From: Carya illinoinensis | Taxonomy: Eukaryota > Streptophyta > Magnoliopsida > Fagales > Juglandaceae | Direction: 5' to 3' | NCBI RefSeq assembly: GCF_018687715.1 | Contig: NC_056752.1 | Location: 50,562,653 to 50,626,652 of the forward strand | DNA length: 64,000 bases | Part shown: positions 1-13,021 of the stretch, in pieces | Layout: every line of letters starts with the position of its first letter | How positions within the stretch are numbered: position 1 is the stretch's first letter | Notes under the pieces: model-generated | Seen by the model: only the letters and a program-made list of their open reading frames with translations | Databases searched by the model: none | What the model was told of the DNA's origin: nothing | Position numbers and translations under genes: made by a program

Positions 1-2990
1 CCAAGGCCAACCATAACCCCCAGCCTAGAAACCCACGAATTTTCCAATTTAGTGATACACAACCCAAACTCCTCCACAAGCCACCTTTCCTCCACCACTT
101 GCCACCTCAGCACCACCATGAGGCCACCACTTTAGGACCATGACCAAACATTTTTCCACTTAGATCCATACCTGTAGCCACCTCTAATAGCTCAGACAGC
201 CACTGTATGCAGTTTAACCGTCACGTACGACTCTTCCGATACCTTTGATCGTGATAGGCAGTGAGCAACGCACAGATTATCCTTTCAATCGTATAACCCT
301 CTATCATTCGTCATTTATGATAAATGTTAGTTGATAAGTTGTGGACTATGCTGTTAGTATTGTGGAATTCGTTGCGTAGTTATGAAGTGAAATGTGGTTG
401 TGTAGTAAAGTGTTGGGCATAATCGTGTAGTGTGCTGTGAAGTATGGGTATGAGGTGTGTACCGTAGTTGTGATGTGGTGTAGTATTGTAAAGGGAGTAC
501 ACGTGGTATGTACTCCATGTAGTGCAGCGATACACGGTGTGGCGTGCACCGTAATGACGTGTGGCATAGTGCAAATGGAGGAGATTTCACGTGGAGTCTA
601 CTCTTTGTGGTGTCGTGATACACCAGACGGCATGTCATGAAAGTTTGGATGGTGTAATTGAGAAGCGTAGAGCATATGGTGTAATGTCGGGAACTATAAA
701 ACGGTGTCCCGAAATAGTTGTGATGTGACCCTGTCATGGTGACAAATGTCAAGATGTAGCTTTGGAATAGTCTCGAGCTACATGACACGGCGGAGATGTT
801 GTGAATGAAGTCCTGTCATGTCAAGTATTGGGATAAACTTGTAAAGGGCTGGAAAGTAGGAAGGTCCTATTGACCGAGTTTAAATAGAAGTTGGTATCGG
901 AGTAGGGAGCTTGTTTATACAAGCTGGTGTTCATTGGACTATAAGTTAATCGTATATGATAAAGGGTAAGGTACATGTGCATCTAGTGAGACACGTGTAC
1001 CAAACGGCTTTACTATATATAATAGGTAATCTGTCATAAGCATGATTACACGATGTTTAACCCTCAGAGTTGGCTTAAAGTAATGTGGCATGTATGGATG
1101 GGAATGAGGATTTAGTATGGATTAGGATGCATGAATGTAGTAATGGGTATGCTGTCTAAGATCAGAATGCGTGACTTAGTTGGTCTGAGTCATGCATTAG
1201 AATGGGGTTAATAGGAGAGTAAGACAAAGGTCTTAGTTTCTTAACCCTAAGGTGAATCATGGAGGTTCACTTTAAAGGATAAGACCTCGAACTAGAACGC
1301 TGAATTTAAAAAGGTGACCTAAATGGGTCACAGAAAGAAGAAACGTGATAAGGAAGATATAGAAGATGGAGGTAGTGACTGTAAATGGATCTCAAAAGTT
1401 TTAGTATAGTAAATGGCATATAGGAACATAGGGATAGACGGAAAGTGTTCCAAATGAAGTGTAGTTCTATTTATAGTATAGTTGCTTATGTACTAGATAG
1501 AGAATGACATTGAGGTTATGTGTACGCGTGTAGGTTGCCATCTGACACACACGTGAATGGACTATATGAAATGAGTGTGGCATGAAGTACAGGTAAGTAT
1601 TATATTCATACTCTTCTAGAATTTTCTAAAATAATGCAAAATGAAAACGAAATATTTTTCCTTTACATGCTTTAAGAAATGACACAAAACATGTTTTACG
1701 AAAAAACACTAAGTATAAGTTTTCAAATATAATTATGTAATGGCCCTCCTTAACAGCCCATTTTTATGCACCCTAAGCATGTAAGTGTATGTATGCATAT
1801 GGATGCTATACGTAATAACATATGAATGTATTTTCACGAAAAGAAATGTTAATGCTTATGTCTTATGCTTTAAACGATGCAAATAAAGTGTTTTAAATGT
1901 CCCTATGAACTGATGCTTTAAATGATACATGAATTGATATTTTAAATGATGGCATGAAAGATGATGTTTAAGCACATGCTTTAAAATGACATTTATGAAT
2001 GAACGGACTAAAGGACTGAAAAAACTAAAAAGAACTGAAAGGACTAAACTAAAAGAAATGATTGAATGTTTAATGTATGAAAATACGTAACGGCCACATG
2101 AATAAACAAATAAAGGTATTGAAGGACTGGACTGAGCATATTGCAATACCAGGTAAGTAGTATTTGGTAATGCACCCAATGCTGCCTAACGGAATGGACT
2201 TCTAACCTGTGGCCACAGCTAGAATCAAGGTCCAAAAGACCGCTAACTCTCATACACAGGGCATAACAGTGTACAACAGTCAATAAAGTGATAAGAAAGT
2301 ATGTGTGCATATTAAGAAATAATGCATCTATGCTAAGACTCTTTAAGAAATGAAGGTAGCGAGGTGTGAAGAACTGTTTACGAGAAGAAAACCCTTTTTA
2401 AAGAAAGACTCCACCTCGCAACGCTTTAAAATAAATTGAATGTCTATGTATGGTATATATGGAATGATGAATGTATAAATGAAAATCTATGTTATTATAT
2501 TTTAACTGTATAAAGTAACACTTACGAGTCATCGACTCATTTTAGTTTTTATGTGTGCCCTCCTAGGAACAAGATGAGCATGCCGCATCAGGACAGACAC
2601 GGTCCAAGAGGAAGAGCACAAAAGCCTAGGCAAAACATTTTGTACGAGAGACTTTAATTTAAAATTTTAATATTTTCCACTGTAACCCTTTAAATTAAGA
2701 AACATGTTTTATTTATAAATATAGAATCTTTTGTATTTTGGTATGGAAGGAAAAGAAATTTGAAAACGAACGATAATTCTCGTCTATTTTCTTAAAATCA
2801 TTTTCTAAAGAACTCACCACAAGGACTTGCGTTACATTTATGTTATAATTTGTAGGCCAATAGGTCTATCTATAGAATGCCAAAAGATGTGAATGAAAAG
2901 TTGTAATTTTTAAGTTTACATAATTTGATTCAAACATGTATATTTATCCTGCTTGTTAGTGAGTAGAACAATTGCTGGACCCAATCCAAC
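1..2990. other. Gene-free segment, probably old retroelement DNA
   Basis: I find no convincing gene in this 3 kb; the open frames are short and have no recognisable motif. Composition is mixed and less AT-rich than the neighbouring spacers. A short palindrome (GAGTC atc GACTC) lies near 2526-2538, followed by a purine-rich stretch near 2568-2640. Texture like this is common in long LTRs of Ty3-type elements, but I found no LTR ends, primer-binding site or target-site duplication. The retroelement origin is therefore an inference and weakly held. Confidence 0.3.
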
Positions 2991-3061
2991 GGTCACCACG
3001 TCTCTCCACCAACCAATCGGTGCTGGCTTGATTCCCAATAGATATGCCCATAATAATTTTT

Positions 3062-3236
3062 GAAAAATTCTATACACCATATTATTATGCTACTTACATC
3101 TCACTAAATAAGATGAGACACATTTACCACTATTGAATGATTATTTATTATATGATTATTTATTAACAAATAGTGATAAATACGTTACATCATAATAATA
3201 AGATGCAAATGAGATGATAGTGTGGTGTATAGCATT
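3062..3236. mobile_element. Foldback MITE
   Basis: The two ends are inverted copies of each other: the left end contains CTATACACCATATTATTATG and the right end contains GATAGTGTGGTGTATAG. The middle is AT-rich and has no coding capacity. This is the structure of a miniature inverted-repeat transposable element. The target-site duplication was not resolved, so the limits are approximate. Confidence 0.55.
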
Positions 3237-3977
3237 ACTTATCATTTTTACGTCACTTTACTTGGTGCTTGGGCTTGTGGGCTTGCCGCACCCCCTATGG
3301 GGTTGGGGTTGGGGCTGCTGGCTGTTGGCCTTGTGCCTTGGGCGTCCCAGGCCCGTGTGGAGGGGCCATCCTTCCTTGGATTAAAACTCATTTCTTGTTA
3401 CGGTAACTTTCGAACGCTTGTTTTGGGGTCAACCGAAGTCATCAATATCACTAAACCAATGAATGGTTTCAGTTATACATAAGGACCCAATTTATTATAA
3501 GTCTCATAAACTTTCCATAACTTCTCTCCTTACAGAAATAAATCCTAACATATTATTAGTAATAAATATAATATATATTATTTTGAAAATAAATCCAACA
3601 TGTAAATGGGATGCAAGCTATGAGGATGAAGGAGCAGAAGCAAGGAATTCTTCGTCGTTTATTTTTATGTGCAATCATGAAAAAGTTAGTTTCCCTTCCA
3701 TAGGAATTTGAGTTGATATTATTGCATTCTAGGAATTAAAAAATGGGTCTCATCAAATAATGCAGCCATTAGTCATAACAAAGATATAATAATCGGATGT
3801 ATGCTCACAAGCCCAGCAGTTAATTAATCACGATAGCTAAAAATGTTGTCACATCGAATGAATAATCACCATCTCTACACCATTTCAGGCTTCCAAAGTG
3901 GGAAGAAGAAAGTAATGCCAGTTGTAGAACTAAAGCACTCACAATGAATTTTGTTATGTAAAATTTAAAGAAAAATA

Positions 3978-4312
3978 GTCTAAAACATGCATCCAACGGA
4001 TGCTTTATTTTTTTTTTCTATTTTACATTTGTGTACAGTGTTGCCTCTAGATGTAGAAGCAACTGTACACAAATGTAAACATATTTTAATTGTGTTCTAT
4101 CTTTTCTTGTACTTTTTCTCTAAAATTAATTTCTTTTATTGTACTTTTTCTCTTATAAAATATTAAAAGATATAATATTAAAATGATATGAAGAAAAAAT
4201 AGATAAACTGATGTATAATGTATTGTAAAAATCAGTATATAAAAGAGAAAAAGTGAGATTTAGTGATGCATTTTAAAAGATATGATGAAAAATCCATTGG
4301 AAGTGTTCTAAG
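3978..4312. mobile_element. Foldback element with a strong internal hairpin
   Basis: The outer ends are diverged inverted repeats (near ACATGCATCCAACGGATG on the left and CCATTGGAAGTGTT on the right). Inside lies a much cleaner inverted repeat: 4022-4044 (TTTACATTTGTGTACAGTG..) pairs with 4058-4080, giving a stem of about 20 bp around a short loop. No coding frame is present. It may be one MITE nested in another, or one element with a well-kept stem. Confidence 0.45.
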
Positions 4313-4484
4313 AAAATGTTAAACTTTTACAATCCTTTGAAAATGATTATTAATTTTTTTTTTTCTATATATTATCATAAAACAAATAAATTTATTTTTA
4401 GGATTTGATTTTCTGAATTGTCATGGCAATTAAGGAAAAAAAAAACACACCATTCGGAGAGTGAGAAAAGTTTGTGCAGGTAGG

Positions 4485-5060
4485 GATGAAAATTTTTCAA
4501 TTTGGACCGGAAAAATTGAAGAACTAAATGTTCGGTTCTGGACTAGATAGAATCAAATTCACCTTGCTCAATCTCGGGTGTAATGTTTTTGGATCGGATT
4601 GGACCGAAACCAACCCAATCACTTACATGTATATTTTTTTATATATATAATATATTAATTATATAGTAATAGTATAAGTTAATTATGTCATTTTTTCTAA
4701 TCTATCACTATTGACCATATAAAATGTAAAATAATATATGTTATCAATTAACTAATATATCATATGATAAAATATATTATTAAATGTAGATACATATTCT
4801 ACTAAAGTAGTAAGTTAGTAACTATTAACATCATAAATATAATTATAATTATTTTTTTAATGATTTAGTTATATAATTTACATTAAATAGCTCACTTAAT
4901 TTTGATTTTAATATTAATTTTTTATATTAATTTATCTATCTAAAAAAGAAATGAGGAAAAAAATATTCTTAGCTCATATAAATTGAATCGGACAGAATTA
5001 AACCAGTTGAACCGACCGGACTGGAAAAAGGGTGGGCCGAAATTTCTATCCGTGACTCTG
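4485..5060. mobile_element. Foldback MITE with GGACCGG-type termini
   Basis: The left end (GGATGAAAATTTTTCAATTTGG then ACCGG) is inversely repeated at the right end (GACCGGACTGG then GGGCCGAAATTTCTATCC), with about 450 bp of AT-rich DNA between. Similar CCGGTCCGG-rich motifs recur near 63,490-63,545, and a related fragment may lie near 53,000-53,150. A non-autonomous DNA transposon is the best reading; the superfamily cannot be named from what is visible. Confidence 0.5.
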
Positions 5061-6592
5061 GAGTGGACCAGACTGATTACACTCGAGTCAATGACTCAGT
5101 GCAAGTCTTTCTTAATTTCTCGCCAGCCAACTGGTCGAAGTAATTGTTGCATGCACTTGAAGACAGCGCTATCAATTCCAACCCTACACTAGTCTATCCC
5201 TATGTTACAGCGGCATATATGAAATGTCCGGACGTGTTTAGTGCCTTTTTGCAGTAATGTATAATTAATTCATCGTCTATATCCTATAAATTATAACACT
5301 TGTATCCGTATGAATTTCGGAATTTGTTTAACGTAAGAATTAGACTAAACTTAGGAGAAGTAGATTTTCTTTTTTAAGCACGAGCCTTCTCCCAAATCAT
5401 GAATGCATCTCTCTCTGAGGAGTGGCAGTTCGGTGAACGGCGATAGCTACGTGCAGTCGTTACATTTAATGGAGGCCTAGGGCTTAACTTTTGGCGTTGG
5501 ACCCCATTACTAACGGATAAAGATCAGAGAAGAGAGGTTCATAACCGTACATAGCGAGCGATTTTGGATACAATTATAGTACCGCGAAAGCATATTTCAT
5601 AACTCATCTATGGAGTCTATGAAGTTTGATAGCGCCCCTGCACTTGATTCACGTCCTAAAAGGGATTGGGATTTAAGATCTGAAAATGACGTTTTTCTTT
5701 TTTTCTCTTTCGATTTTGTAAAGAAAATAGAAGAAACGACGGACATTGGACTGCTGTATAAAAAGGCATGGCATGGCTAGTTCATCTCCAACCCACCGTG
5801 GTTGGAGATTGAACTTTAAGTACAGCACCCAAATGTCAAGAACAAATTAAAAAGTCGTGTCCCTTCCCACTCTTACATCTCTAATGCCTATAACTCCTCT
5901 TTTCTTCTTTCAGTTACTCGTGATGTGGCCAAGTTTCTATCAACATTAATAGCGGGTTTCGATGGAATTAGCATTGAGCTTGAGAATTCGAATCTGTTCT
6001 CTCTTACTTCCTGTACTTTCCACTAGGCATGAGATGAAGTTTTGGTGACAAATTATTGGAGTGGTTATAGATGCTCAAGATGTTTCATAGTTTTGCATCT
6101 TTCATTTAAATGTGCTGCGAATATGGCGGTCCAAGACATCTGTCCATCTGATGAGGACCAGTCTGCTGCTTCGCTGGCTGCAACCACCACAATAACTCTT
6201 GCATGTGCAACTTCCTTGTTGCCTCAACCCAATAAAGCCTACACCCACCCCCATCCTCCCAAGTCCCCAACTACCTTGCCGTACCTTAGTTATCAATGAG
6301 CTTTAAGTCACTATTATGTTCTCTCTTTAATGTTTGTGCAAGAAGAAAAATCTCGACGCCCTGCACACGGAGGCAAAAACAAGAAAATTTCCTAGAAAAT
6401 ATTTGGAAATTGAAAATGGTCACGTCTATAAACGCAAAATGCAGGCTTTCAATGCTGATGTAGCCACTAAAGAGGACACTCATTAATGGGTACACTCACC
6501 TTCCCATCTTCTTTTTTCAAGGTCAGCTCGAACTGGGTCGTTTTGGTGGTCCTTTAAAGGTCCTGTTCCCAGCTGAAAGCCTCAGAATACCA
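5061..6592. other. Upstream region of the GDSL lipase gene
   Basis: No gene recognised. A short hairpin (TCTCCAACC at 5785-5793 pairing with GGTTGGAGA at 5800-5808) lies next to a TATAAAAAGGC motif near 5757. An 85-residue open frame at 6042-6299 has no family resemblance and is probably chance. The last few hundred bases before 6593 should contain the lipase promoter and 5' leader, but I cannot place a TATA box for it with certainty. Confidence 0.4.
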
Positions 6593-8117
6593 ATGCTGCA
6601 GAAGATGGATATCAATTTCAAAAGAACGCTGCTTTTGGTGCTATCAGTTGCGTTGTTAAAGTTCGGAAATGGGCAAGATTCAACTCAACTTGTTCCGGCA
6701 ATCTTAACGTTTGGTGACTCTGCAGTGGATGTGGGGAACAATAACTATCTTCCCACTATTTTCAAGGCTAATTACCCTCCATATGGAAGGGACTTTGTCA
6801 ATCATCAGCCTACTGGGAGGTTTTGCAACGGTAAACTAGCCACTGATATAACTGGTGAGTACAAAGCAGTAGTTCTCGAACGCCTGCATAGGGATCATTA
6901 CTGAGTAGTAAATTCATGATTACTGTCTGTTTGATTATATATGAGCTCTAATGTTTTACTGGAAACTTACTTTTGCAGCTGAAACTTTGGGTTTTAAGAC
7001 TTATCCTCCAGCATATCTTAGCCCACAGGCATCTGGGAAGAACCTTCTAATCGGAGCCAACTTTGCTTCAGCTGCATCGGGTTACGATGAGAATGCAGCA
7101 ATCATTAATGTAAATAATTTCATGTTTATGACTGTCATCCTGTATCTCAACTTAGATAACCCTTGATTATAAGGTGTCTGATTTCTTGAAACAAATGAAC
7201 TCTCTGTGGCCAGCATGCAATCCCGTTGTCTCAGCAGCTGGAGTACTTCAAGGAATACCAGACTAAGCTAGCAAAGGTGGCTGGCAGTAAGAAAGCAGCA
7301 TCCATCATCAAGGATGCTATATACATTTTGAGTGCAGGTAGTGGCGACTTTCTCCAGAATTATTACGTCAATCCTTTAATCAACAAAGCCTATACTCCAG
7401 ACGAGTATGGCACGTTTCTTGTTGGTGCATTCTCAAACTTTGTGAAGGTAAATCAGTGTTGTTACTAAAATTCCTAGTTCTGCAAAATACGCTACAGAAA
7501 TCAACTGCAGATATTTGCTTCAAATTATATTAGTTTCCAAATGCTGAATAAAATATCTGACCGCTCTGATTAAAAACAGAACCTGTACGGCCTGGGAGCC
7601 AGGAAACTTGGGGTGACTTCACTCCCTCCATTGGGTTGCGTTCCCTTAGCAATCACGTTATTGGGAAATCATGAGAATGGGTGCGTCTCCAGGATCAATA
7701 CCGACGCCCAAGGATTCAATAAGAAGATCAACTCAGCTGCAGCGAATCTCCAAAAGAAATATCCCGGTCTTACAATTGTTATCTTCGACATTTATACACC
7801 TTTCTATGATCTTGTTAAATCCCCATCAACACATGGTAAGGATCATGTTTTTCCAACCGATTAGGGAGCCACTGGATGGTGAATAAATAGTAATCATCTT
7901 TATCTCTTATGTTTTTGCAGGTTTTCTGGAAGCAAGGAGAGGTTGCTGTGGTACAGGAACAGTAGAGACAACATCAGTATTGTGCAATCCAAAATCACCG
8001 GGAACTTGTTCTAATGCGACTCAGTATGTATTTTGGGACAGCGTCCATCCATCTGAGGCTGCTAATCAGGTTCTTGCAGACGCACTGATTGTTCAAGGCA
8101 TCGCCCTCATTGGATGA
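6593..8117 (+). CDS. GDSL esterase/lipase, APG-like
   Basis: Predicted secreted serine esterase of the plant GDSL (SGNH) family, which cleaves lipid or other ester bonds outside the cell. Five exons fit: 6593-6854, 6979-7109, 7214-7447, 7580-7835, 7921-8117, all GT-AG, giving 359 residues (355 if the second ATG at 6605 is used), normal for the family. The N-terminus is a hydrophobic signal peptide ending near GQDS. Block I reads FGDSAVDVGNNN with the nucleophilic Ser; block II has GRFCNGKLATD; IGANFASAASGY and the LSAGSGDF segment follow; the last exon has the catalytic Asp-His block WDSVHPSEAAN. All catalytic positions are present, so it looks functional. It closely resembles the Arabidopsis APG-type lipases (At3g16370 group). 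The exact substrate is unknown. Which of the two nearby ATGs starts translation is open. Confidence 0.9.
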
Positions 8118-9897
8118 CGATATTATATGGTTTTTTTTTTTTTTTTGTGTGTGTCTCTGTAAAATGTCTAAGATCGTGCCCTGCTCTTCAATTAACATCG
8201 TGGGATGCTGCAAAAGTTGTAATAATAATTATGTAGCTGAGGATATTTATTCTCAGTAAATATAATACGCATTCTATTTGTAATCTCAAGAATTCCCTGA
8301 AAATCAGATGGTCCGGAATTATAGTTGTTGTACTTCTTCTCGTCTTAAGATAGATGATATTCCGTATGAACTGTAACTCGAGTTGATTAAATGGTAAACT
8401 ATAGTCTTCTAGATGGAGTGTGCTGTGCGATGTCACTTGCTAACAACTCGGAAATGGTACGTAACGGTGACTCAAAATATCAGTTCTCTTGAAGAGGGAA
8501 AATAAGGCATACATGTTACCCTGGTGTCTTTGCCTTGTTGGGACCTGTGATTTCATGAGCCATGTAAGAATTAATTCAAAAACAGATAGAATTGCTGTAC
8601 CAAGAATCCTGTAACAGAATAAAGAAAATCCCTTGCGCATGTGAAGAAGTGGTCATTGCAACTCTGCGTCCCAAAGAGGATATCTGCCTGCCGACATTAG
8701 TACCAAAATATTGGCACAGGACATGGCTTAAATAAAGAGAGGGAAGGTGGGAAGTGAGAAAGGAAAGGATTGACAGTTCTTGGTGAAAATGGAGCGTAGT
8801 AATGCCCATTTTACTAAAAACTTCGTCGAGGTCGGCCTTGTTGACTAGCGGGTGCAGATCACCCACGGTAGAGTGAGGCCCGTAAGATCCCAAATGGTTG
8901 CAAAGTTTATAATTGAATACACAGATCAAGTGCCGGGCCACCATTTTAAGATAAACAGTTTTAGACACATAAAATGGAAACTTCAGAGAGAGAGAGAGAG
9001 AGAGAGAGGAGGGTTTCAGAATTTAGGGGTGAGATTGTCGTGATGGGCCGGTCTCGATTGGATTGATTCGCGAGGTGATGCCGTTCTAGCACCACCACCA
9101 ACAACGGCTACTTACTTAGACTGATCATTCGTTTTTTGTATTTTTAAAACGAACTTTGCGTTGAAATTAAAAGAGAATGTTGAGGGCGGGAGACCTGACA
9201 AAAAATTCTTTTACAAAAATGGAAGTGCATACATCAAAAAATAAAATAAAACGGGCAAAGAGACCAATAAATTGGACTTGGACCCTTGTTTCTTGACCAA
9301 ATCAAGGAGGGAACTGCTACAATAGCAGTTATAAAATCCAACTAATAGATTTTTTGAATGTGGTGGTGATCCGCATCCACGAAAGAGACACTACAATCAT
9401 TTGTTTTGGAGTCGTCGAAAATTTCTGCGTCTCTTTTTCTTAGATTCTTAATTAAGAAAAATTGAAACATAACCAGATGGCTAGAATCGGATGGTCCTGG
9501 TGGCATTTCAAAGGATCGCACGTGGAACCGACGTCTAAACTACACGCGCCGACAAGGACAAGGCAAAGGGGCCATGATCCGAAAGACCTAGGTGGAGAAA
9601 TCCAATTGTGCCGCACGTGTGGTTATAGGATATCAAAAATTGCGTCAAAGAGCACTTAGATTGATTATTCATTTACGAATGCAATATACAAAATACTTGG
9701 AAAACTTCATGTTTGATACACCAAACTAAACGTGTACATGTAACTCAACCACTTTTTTAGTGATGTTACACAACAAAACAAGATTCTGAGTGGTTTTCAA
9801 CTGAAAGATATTGATACACTTTGCATGGCATCGGTGGTGTTATTTCACTATTGCTTTGATTTGTACATTGAAAATGCTGGCAGCTACTGAGCATATG
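8118..9897. other. Intergenic, GDSL 3' flank to CHUP1-like 3' flank
   Basis: Convergent 3' ends of two genes. No coding region I can support. A T-run followed by GTGTGTGTC comes just after the lipase stop, and a 24-bp AG repeat lies at about 8985-9008. A 130-residue open frame on the minus strand (8576-8968) has no recognisable motif and is left out as a gene. Confidence 0.45.
8985..9008. repeat. AG microsatellite
   Basis: Uninterrupted AG dinucleotide repeat in the spacer between the lipase and the CHUP1-like gene. Confidence 0.85.
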
Positions 9898-12800
9898 TCA
9901 GAAGGAGCAAGCAGATGCTGATCTACGACGAATCCTAGGTTTTTCCCCATAAGAGTCCTTTAGAACTTCCGCATATTTTACCAACTCAGATTTCTCAGGG
10001 GTATCATAGTCTCCAACAAGTTTTCTAATTGCTAAATCAGCACCATCGCTACCTAAAACAGATCTCTTGGACCCATAATCACTATGTGTTTGGACGCCAT
10101 CTGTCTCCTTGATATGTTCTTCCTTTGGACTTCTGAATCTGGAGAGATCCAGAGAAGTTCTAGATGAACCCTGTGGGGTAGAAAATCTATTGCTGTGTCC
10201 ATCGTTTCCACCATGCATTGCTGTTGAAATGCCTGAACTGCACCTTGGAGAATCACCTTCTTCTAAAGATCCAGCCTTCTCTGCTGATAAAACCCGATTG
10301 TCATCACCGTCTTTCCCACGAAAAATCTTCATGATATTGCTAAACAATTTGGTCTTGTTGGAGCTGTTGGCTCTGGTTGCAGATGAATTATCTATAGAAG
10401 AATCATCAAGCTCTCCAGAGTCTGTAAGAACTGAAGCTTGGGATGATGACCATTGCTCGTAATAAACTTCCATTATGTTGATCCCTTTTTCTCCCATCCC
10501 TTCAGTATGTGCATACTCAAGTATCAACTGCTTTGCTCTCTCCTCAGATTTGGGGCTTAATGTTTTGCTCAGGTCCCTTGCCACTGCTTTACCATCAGGA
10601 GGCTGATAATTTCGCAGCTCATATCGTAAGCAAGCATTTATCCACTTCAAGTAGACCAATTCTTCAGCATCAGAATATCGATCAGCTTGGAGTCTCTCAA
10701 TGTCCTTTTCCAGATCTTCATTTTTATGTCTTAGATGCTCCCTCTCCAGCCTCAATGCTTCTGCCTGCATCGAAATACAAAATAATATGCATTTAAGAAA
10801 GAATGATAAAATTACCAAAAGAAAAAATATGTACTGGTAATGGATTATAACCTCCGGATCTTCCAAAACAGAATTTGCAAGGATTTGTGTAGATTCCAAC
10901 CTCCGACTCAATTCAGTATTTTCTATCTGCAACCTCGTATTAGACTTTCTCAACTCTTCAGCCTCAACCTCTAGATCTCTCAGCCTTTGCAGGTTTAATT
11001 GAATATTTGGATCACCTGGAGCAACCTTGTATTCCTGGTCTTGCAACTTCGCAACTCTCTGCTGAAGAGCTAAGATTTGTTGTTTGTTCTGTTCAGCTTC
11101 AGACCTAAGCTTCTTCTTGAGCAGTTTAATTTTTGCTCGGCCAGCCTCAAGCTCAGCCACCACTTTAGCACGATCACCCACTTGTGCCTCTAGTCTCCGG
11201 TTATCTGCCTGTAAGGACTCAATCTTAAGAGTGAAAAGCTTAGCCTCCATATTGTTTATCTTCAATCGATTTTGGAGCTCCATGACGGCAGTTTCTTGCT
11301 CTTTTAGACCATAATACTCGAGCAATTGGATCTCAAGATTCCTCTCCCTCTCCCTAAGTATTCTGACCATGTTTCTCAGGTACCTGATCTCCTGCTCATA
11401 TTCATCCTTATCAGCACTTCTAAAGGCTTTTGGAGTTTCCATGTTTGACCTGGATGTTTCATCACCTTTGTTTGAAGAGAAACCATCATTTGCGACAGTG
11501 AAGTCAAATTCCTTCACAACATCATTAAACTCTGGCAAGAGGAACCCATCTTTATCTACACTACCTTTACTGCTGGGAGAGACGCCAACCATGGAATCAA
11601 GACTGACCTTCGGCATGTATGTCTCTTCCTGACAAAGAGTGAGAATTTCACTTCAGCAAAATAGAATCCAGCATAGTTATTACAGAAAAGTGCTAAAAGA
11701 AATTTACGTTTCTGTCAGCGTAGAATCACAAGTTCTTTTACCTTTTCATCCAGAAAGCAGGCAGACCATATTTTCCCTCAATTTATATGATTTGGTTAAT
11801 CTACATTCCATTCCATGAATAAACGGTAGAATATTTTCTTGCAAACTATAGAAGGGAAAGGGAGGGAAAATAGATTTACAATTCTGCACCTTCCATTCTT
11901 TCAGACAAAAAAATATGCTTCAATTGGCAGTATTATTTCCCAAAGCATTTTGAGACAACCATTTCGTTTGTTACGTGTGAGAAAAGAGGGCTTCATCAAC
12001 AACCAAACAGAGCTACGGTATCGACACAAATCCAAAAATATCACAGATATAAAAATAACCAATAAAATCAATATTCAATCCGCTGAAAGCAATAATTTTC
12101 ACTGTTAGAAAAGTTTGGACTGCATTCGAATGGGATTTATGTCCGGCAATACTTACATATCTTTCAGCTGCAACAAAAACAATATTACTGGGACTGGATG
12201 ATGTCTTAACGGCATCAAGTTCATCTTTATGCCCAGCTCTTTCACCTTGGAAATTAAATTCACTGCCATGATCTGGTGATACGCATGATATCATAGAAAA
12301 CGTTGACTTGAAATTAGAGCCAGCTAAATATTACGATGAAGAAGAATTTATACGAAAGAGAAAAAGAAAAGACACAAACCCGAAGAACGTGGCGCGGGGG
12401 GAGGGGAGGGTTTGATCCTTTTGTTTCTGAGGCGAGAGTAGAGAAATCCAGCAAAAGAGAGAGCTAAAGCCACGCCAAATTGAAATAAAAGAGGCTTTAT
12501 ATCCCTCTTCTCTCTCACCATCGTAATTCAAAAAGCCGCTACTTGTGTTTAAAATCCATAAACTCTTAGGCCTTCTTCTTCTTCATCCTCCATCTTTGCC
12601 GAAAAGAAAATCATAACTTCTGTGGTTAATCCACATAGCGAAGTATAAGAAAATCCGGGTGACCCATATAAAGATTAAACCATAAACGAATAAGAAAAAC
12701 CAAATTTATTTCCAACAACCGATTAGGCCATAAAGGATCACGAAAAAAAAGAAAACACCAATCGATTCTAAGAAAAATAAAGATGATTCATACCCAGAGA

Positions 12801-12971
12801 CAAGAAAAGCTGTATCAACCCGTTTCATTTTGTGCTGATTCTAGTTAGAGAGAGGGGACTTACCATTAAAGCGACGGTTCTCAAACACATTGAATCAGTT
12901 TGGATTAACAGATTCCAGAACGTTTTGAGGTTGCCTCTGCTTTCTGTTTCTACTACGTTCTTTTCCCTCAT
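9898..12971 (-). CDS. CHUP1/AR791-family coiled-coil protein
   Basis: Four exons on the minus strand: 12971-12864 (36 codons), 12306-12157 (50), 11628-10852 (259), 10764-9898 (288 plus stop), total 633 residues. The start ATG at 12971 is inferred: exon 1 ends in a clean GTAAGT donor and joins in phase to exon 2. The 87-bp third intron is open in frame, so a naive reading gives a false fusion through it. The acidic segment LLPEFNDVVKEF resembles the corresponding region of CHUP1. LLEYYGLKEQE (about residues 188-198) opens a long coiled coil running to about residue 390; the tail is Ser-rich and basic (KPRIRRRSAS). The family acts on chloroplast positioning through actin (CHUP1) or on microtubules (IPGA1). 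This one lacks the Pro-rich region of CHUP1 and is closer to AR791. Its exact role is unknown. Confidence 0.82.
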
Positions 12972-13021
12972 AGGCTGATCAGACAGTGGGATGGGTATGA
13001 GTACTGACAATATATAAATTA

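Noticed and set aside
354..788. 144-residue open frame on the minus strand
   Set aside because: It is His/Thr/Tyr-rich low complexity arising from TG/GT-rich DNA; no domain or splice context.
7181..7213. Alternative first codon or separate gene for the distal half of the GDSL lipase
   Set aside because: All five exons join in phase and the motif order matches one family member, so splitting is unnecessary.
8576..8968. 130-residue open frame on the minus strand
   Set aside because: No motif, no family resemblance, no neighbouring exon that extends it convincingly. Kept only as a mention in the spacer.
9898..11616. Reading the CHUP1-like gene as a 572-residue uninterrupted protein
   Set aside because: The stretch IIHYQYIFFLLVILSFFLKC is an 87-bp intron with proper GT and AG ends; removing it restores a continuous coiled coil. 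Upstream exons also join in phase.
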